The notes under the pieces were generated by a model that saw nothing but the letters and a program-made list of their open reading frames with translations, had not been told where the DNA came from and made no database searches. Shown one piece after another: positions 33,152 through 36,781 of a stretch of 36,781 nucleotides of DNA (the stretch's first letter is position 1; each line of letters begins with the position of its first letter). The translations under genes and the position numbers were made by a program. Source of the DNA: CAZKDV01 sp964551645 (lineage in GTDB: Bacteria > Bacteroidota > Bacteroidia > Bacteroidales > DTU049). Location: positions 1-36,781 of the forward strand of contig CAZKDV010000011.1 of the NCBI GenBank assembly GCA_964551645.1, in the 5' to 3' direction.

Positions 33152-33622
33152 ATGAAAATTAGCTTGTTGTATGTCAATAAATCCAAAGAAAAGTTTATTT
33201 CAGATGCTTTGGCTTTTTATGTTCAAAGAATAAAAAAATATATTCGTTTTGAAGTTAAGGAAATTTCAATAAATCAATCATTAGGAAGTAATCCGATAGA
33301 AATAATTAAAAAGGAATGTAGTTTATTACAAAATGCACTAAAAGCTAATGAATATGTGATACTTCTTGATGAGAAAGGACATCAATTCTCATCTGAAAAG
33401 TTTGCAACTTATATCCAGCATTTGTTTAATACCGAATCAAGAAATATAGTGTTTGTTATAGGTGGAGCTTATGGTTTTACCGATGAATTTAAAAAACGAG
33501 CAAATTCTATTATATCACTATCTTCAATGACTTTCCCACATCAATTAGCAAGAGTTATATTTTCAGAACAACTTTATAGAGCATTAAGCATCATAAAAAA
33601 CGAGCCATATCATCATACATAA
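33152..33622 (+). CDS. rlmH: 23S rRNA (pseudouridine1915-N3)-methyltransferase RlmH
   Basis: SPOUT-class methyltransferase of 156 residues that modifies helix 69 of 23S rRNA in assembled ribosomes using SAM. Seen: YVILLDEKGHQFSSEKFA, the SAM-knot motif FVIGGAYGF, and the C-terminal SLSSMTFPHQLARVIFSEQLYRA ending in NEPYHH. The frame is open back to 33092, inside the terminator, but the ATG at 33152 gives MKISLLYVNKSKEKF, the standard start. Length is normal. Confidence 0.95.
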   Translation: MKISLLYVNKSKEKFISDALAFYVQRIKKYIRFEVKEISINQSLGSNPIEIIKKECSLLQNALKANEYVILLDEKGHQFSSEKFATYIQHLFNTESRNIVFVIGGAYGFTDEFKKRANSIISLSSMTFPHQLARVIFSEQLYRALSIIKNEPYHHT

Positions 33623-33661
33623 ATTTCTGTTTGAAAATATGTTTGTTGAGAAAAAACATTG

Positions 33662-33669
33662 TATTTTTG
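33662..33669 (+). promoter_or_regulatory. -7 promoter box for the metallopeptidase gene
   Basis: TATTTTTG fits TAnnTTTG, 25 bases before the ATG at 33695. TTTG at 33642-33645 is 16 bases upstream, shorter than usual. Confidence 0.4.
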
Positions 33670-33694
33670 AAAATTGGAAAACTATAATGCTTGT

Positions 33695-35725
33695 ATGAGA
33701 AAAAATTTAGTTTTAACACTACTTATTATAAGTGCGATGTTTGCAACTACATGTAAAAACAATAAATCTGATGAAATGATAAATACTTATATTTCCGAAA
33801 AAACTATTAAAGAAGCAATACAAAAGCTAATTGAAATTAATGGCGAAACTGAAAAATTTAGAATAGAAAAAGGGGTAAATCAAGTTGCTTTGTTTTGGAT
33901 TGAAGAAGATGGAAACGAAAATGAATTTATTGAGTTTTGTTTTGAAAATTTTGTTTCTACAAATATGCTGGATACTTTGTTTGGCAAATTAGAACGAAAT
34001 TATGAAATTATATATGGATACAGTCATAAAATGAATGTTGCTTTAACTATGCCTTTACATCTAAATATGGGTAATATTACTTCTGTTGACATGATGTTCG
34101 GTAGTTATTCGCCATACGCACACTTAGAAGACGATTTTTTCAAAAGTAAAATTGCTTTTATTAGTTTGTTAAATTTTCCGAGATATAGTTTGGAAGAAAA
34201 AAATAATTTGGGAGAAAAATGGACAGAAAAAGAATGGGCTTATGCTCATTTGGCTGATATGTTTACATCAAGAGTTCCTGCTTCTTTGGTGCAAAACCAA
34301 TCTAAAGTTGCTACCGAATCTGATGCTTATATTTCAGAGTACAATATATATGTTGGACAATTGAGAGATGATAAAAATATACAATATTTTGACGATGAAA
34401 TGAAACTTATTTCTCATTGGGGTTTGCGTGATGAAATTAAGGCTCAATATGGACAAGATAATGCACTTGCAAAGCAAAAAATTATTTACGAAGTAATGAA
34501 AAGGATTATTCATCAAGATATTCCGATGCAAGTTATCAATCAAAATAAATATACTTGGAATCCTTACTCTAATTCTTTGTTGAATACGAATGAGAAAATT
34601 GTTAGTGAACCCAATACAAGATATGAGCATTTAAGGCAAAATTTCTTGGCACAAAAAAGTATGGATAAATACTATCCCTATTTCCCAACATATATCGAAA
34701 GACATTTTGAAGGAGATATGGAAATGATGCAATCAGGTGTGGAGTCTTTGTTTATACAGTTTGTTTCTGCTCCCGAAATGAAAGAAGTGGCTAAGTTAGT
34801 TTCAAAAAGACTTGGCAGAAATCTGGAGCCTTTTGATATTTGGTATGATGGCTTCAAAACAAGAAGTGTGATTAGTCAAGATGATTTAGATAAAATTGTA
34901 CAAGAAAAATATTCAAGTGTAGAAATATTTCAAAAAGAAATAAAGCAGATTTTGTTGAATTTGGATTTTGAAAAATCGACAGCAGAATTTATTTCGTCTC
35001 GCATTATAGTTGATGACAGTAGGGGAGCAGGGCATGCTTGGGGAGCAGTGATGAAAGACGATTATTCGAGATTGAGAACAAGAGCAGGCAAAGATGGTAT
35101 GGATTACAAAGGTTTTAATGTTGCAATGCACGAACTTGGGCATACAGTTGAGCAAACAATTACCCTGCATGATGTTCCTTATTATTCAACTAGCGGAGTT
35201 CCGAATACTGCATTTACAGAGGCATTGGCATTTATGTTTCAAAAAAGAGATATGCTTATGCTTAATCAAAAGCAAAGCGGTGCAGAAATGGAAGCACTTG
35301 ATTTAGCATGGTCTCTATATGAGATTATGGGAGTTTCTCTTGTTGATATGAATTTGTGGAAATGGCTATACAATAATCCCGACGCAAGTGCTGAAAATAT
35401 CAAAAAAACTGTTATTGAAATAGCTAAAGATATTTGGAATAAATATTATGCAGAAATTTTTGGAATTAAAGACCAAGTAATACTTGCAATTTATAGCCAC
35501 ATGATTGATTATCCGCTTTATTTGTCAGCTTATCCATTGGGGCATTTAATTGAATTTCAGCTTGAAGAAGCAGTCAAAGATAAATTGTTTGGGAAAGAGA
35601 TTAATCAAATTTTTGCTTATGGCAGAAAAACTCCAAATATTTGGATGTTGCGAAATACCGGAAATAAATTATCAAATGAGTATTTATTGAGAGCAGCAGC
35701 ACAATCTGTGAAATCTTTAGAATAA
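33695..35725 (+). CDS. Lipoprotein zinc metallopeptidase (HExxH gluzincin, M3/M49-like)
   Basis: A 676-residue protein with a lipoprotein-like N terminus (LVLTLLIISAMFATTC, Cys20), so probably in the periplasm or on the outer membrane. A zinc site HELGH is at about 479-483 and a third ligand is likely Glu509 in NTAFTEALAF, 26 residues after the second His. That spacing fits gluzincin peptidases such as M3. The flanking DYKGFNVAMHELGHTVEQT and the long helical N-terminal part also suit that fold. It does not carry the HEXXGH of DPP III (M49). I cannot name the family. A peptidase for short peptides is inferred. Start: ATG 33695 rather than TTG 33674. Confidence 0.72.
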   Translation: MRKNLVLTLLIISAMFATTCKNNKSDEMINTYISEKTIKEAIQKLIEINGETEKFRIEKGVNQVALFWIEEDGNENEFIEFCFENFVSTNMLDTLFGKLERNYEIIYGYSHKMNVALTMPLHLNMGNITSVDMMFGSYSPYAHLEDDFFKSKIAFISLLNFPRYSLEEKNNLGEKWTEKEWAYAHLADMFTSRVPASLVQNQSKVATESDAYISEYNIYVGQLRDDKNIQYFDDEMKLISHWGLRDEIKAQYGQDNALAKQKIIYEVMKRIIHQDIPMQVINQNKYTWNPYSNSLLNTNEKIVSEPNTRYEHLRQNFLAQKSMDKYYPYFPTYIERHFEGDMEMMQSGVESLFIQFVSAPEMKEVAKLVSKRLGRNLEPFDIWYDGFKTRSVISQDDLDKIVQEKYSSVEIFQKEIKQILLNLDFEKSTAEFISSRIIVDDSRGAGHAWGAVMKDDYSRLRTRAGKDGMDYKGFNVAMHELGHTVEQTITLHDVPYYSTSGVPNTAFTEALAFMFQKRDMLMLNQKQSGAEMEALDLAWSLYEIMGVSLVDMNLWKWLYNNPDASAENIKKTVIEIAKDIWNKYYAEIFGIKDQVILAIYSHMIDYPLYLSAYPLGHLIEFQLEEAVKDKLFGKEINQIFAYGRKTPNIWMLRNTGNKLSNEYLLRAAAQSVKSLE

Positions 35726-35777
35726 CATTGGAAGCTAAAAGAGCAATTATTAAAAATATTTTTTGAAGTCATTAATT

Positions 35778-36781
35778 ATGAATAATTTTATTGTATCAGC
35801 GAGAAAGTACAGGCCAACAAATTTTAAAACAGTAGTAGGGCAAGACTATATTGTTACTACACTAAAAAATGCAATTAAAAATGACCAACTGGCGCAAGCA
35901 TTTTTATTTTGCGGTCCAAGAGGCGTTGGAAAAACAACTTGTGCACGAATTTTGGCTAAAACCATAAATTGTACAAATATTACTGAAGATACTGAAGCAT
36001 GCAACGAATGTCAGTCGTGCAAATCGTTTAACGAATCAGCCTCATTTAATGTTCATGAGCTTGATGCCGCTTCAAATAACTCGGTTGATGATATCAGAAC
36101 GCTTGTAGATCAAGTTCGTATTCCACCACAATCAGGAAAGTACAAAATTTATATCATAGATGAGGTTCACATGTTGTCTGTGCCAGCATTTAACGCCTTT
36201 CTTAAAACTTTGGAAGAGCCACCTTCTTATGCAAAGTTTATTTTAGCAACAACAGAAAGACACAAGATAATTCCAACAATTTTATCCAGATGTCAAATAT
36301 TTGATTTTAAAAGAATTGGTGTTGATGATACAGCAAAGCATTTAGCTTGGGTTGCCGAAAATGAAAAAGTTGATGCAGAATTTGATGCCTTACAAGTAAT
36401 TGCTAACAAATCAGATGGAGCTTTGAGAGATGCTTTATCAATATTTGATCAAATGGTAAGTTTCGGCGGAAATATTATTACTTACAAAAGTGTAATCGAA
36501 AACTTAAATATTTTAGATTATGACTACTTTTTTAAACTTATTGACCAAATATTAGAGCAGGATATTACAAGTATTCTATTGACAATTAACGATATATATG
36601 ACAAGGGCTTTGATGGGCAGTCGCTTTTGTCAGGGATGTCAACTCATATAAGAAATTTGTTAGTTGCCAAAGATAATGCTTCATTGCCATTGCTTGAAGT
36701 TCCACATAATATTATTAATAATTACAAAAGACAGTCAGAGCAATGTTCAAATAGTTTTTTGATTAAATCATTAGAAACTTT
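35778..36781 (+). CDS. dnaX: DNA polymerase III subunit gamma/tau (5' part)
   Basis: The first 334 residues of the clamp-loader ATPase; the gene runs off the right edge. The start SARKYRPTNFKTVVGQ is canonical. Walker A is GPRGVGKT (46-53); the zinc cysteines are Cys65, Cys75, Cys78 and Cys81; Walker B is IIDEVHML (Asp128, Glu129); sensor 1 lies in FILATTE and the arginine finger in LSRCQIF. SDGALRDALSIFDQ marks the lid. A 52-base spacer separates it from the metallopeptidase gene. The tau tail, and any frameshift site for gamma, are outside the window. Confidence 0.96.
   Translation, partial: MNNFIVSARKYRPTNFKTVVGQDYIVTTLKNAIKNDQLAQAFLFCGPRGVGKTTCARILAKTINCTNITEDTEACNECQSCKSFNESASFNVHELDAASNNSVDDIRTLVDQVRIPPQSGKYKIYIIDEVHMLSVPAFNAFLKTLEEPPSYAKFILATTERHKIIPTILSRCQIFDFKRIGVDDTAKHLAWVAENEKVDAEFDALQVIANKSDGALRDALSIFDQMVSFGGNIITYKSVIENLNILDYDYFFKLIDQILEQDITSILLTINDIYDKGFDGQSLLSGMSTHIRNLLVAKDNASLPLLEVPHNIINNYKRQSEQCSNSFLIKSLET

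Noticed and set aside
1..36781. tRNA, rRNA or riboswitch genes
   Set aside because: No cloverleaf, rRNA core or known riboswitch motif was recognised by eye; a covariance-model scan would be needed to exclude small RNAs.

Overview
The window is a low-GC, gene-dense piece of a Bacteroidota chromosome. The assignment rests on lineage markers: the type IX secretion (T9SS) protein PorQ, the gliding-motility proteins GldD and GldE in an ssb-gldE-gldD string, two secreted proteins ending in T9SS sorting domains, a GH3-serine hydrolase fusion typical of the phylum, and promoter-like TAnnTTTG boxes in front of many genes. HydF points to [FeFe]-hydrogenase maturation and so to an anaerobic or micro-oxic life style. 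No tRNA, rRNA, CRISPR array or intact transposase was seen. Both ends cut genes: an AlkD-type DNA alkylation repair gene on the left and dnaX on the right.

Layout. 1-7.3 kb holds housekeeping genes: alkylation repair, htpG, an iron-type alcohol dehydrogenase, lplA facing away from lipA (lipoate salvage and synthesis), murB overlapping lipA, and a cyclase-like lipoprotein that lacks the usual metal motif. 7.4-13.1 kb holds a leucine-rich-repeat T9SS cargo, porQ, hydF and an acyltransferase. 13.1-16.9 kb is accessory. A decayed hsdR fragment is followed by a tight operon: small thioredoxin, ArsR-type regulator, ArsF-like lipoprotein, ArsG-like DsbD-type membrane protein, and an ArsP/YraQ-type permease broken by a frameshift in a run of eight T. 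A 212-bp segment bounded by imperfect inverted repeats follows. 17.2-27.4 kb is a minus-strand block: lipoprotein esterase, gldD, gldE, ssb, GH3-serine hydrolase fusion, class A-like serine hydrolase, SirB1-type protein and nucleoside phosphorylase. 27.5-36.8 kb holds sufS-sufE-sufT, manA, a Gfo/Idh oxidoreductase, a T9SS cargo with its own promoter and terminator, rlmH, a lipoprotein metallopeptidase and dnaX.

The part most worth study is 13.1-16.9 kb. The cysteine pairs of the thioredoxin (cytosol), ArsG (membrane) and ArsF (lipoprotein, outside) could form a transmembrane thiol relay coupled to a metalloid permease. The same 14-base motif, TATTTTGTGAAATA, lies in front of both the first gene and the permease, which suggests a shared operator or promoter. 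The module sits between a dead type I restriction gene and a mobile-element-like scar.
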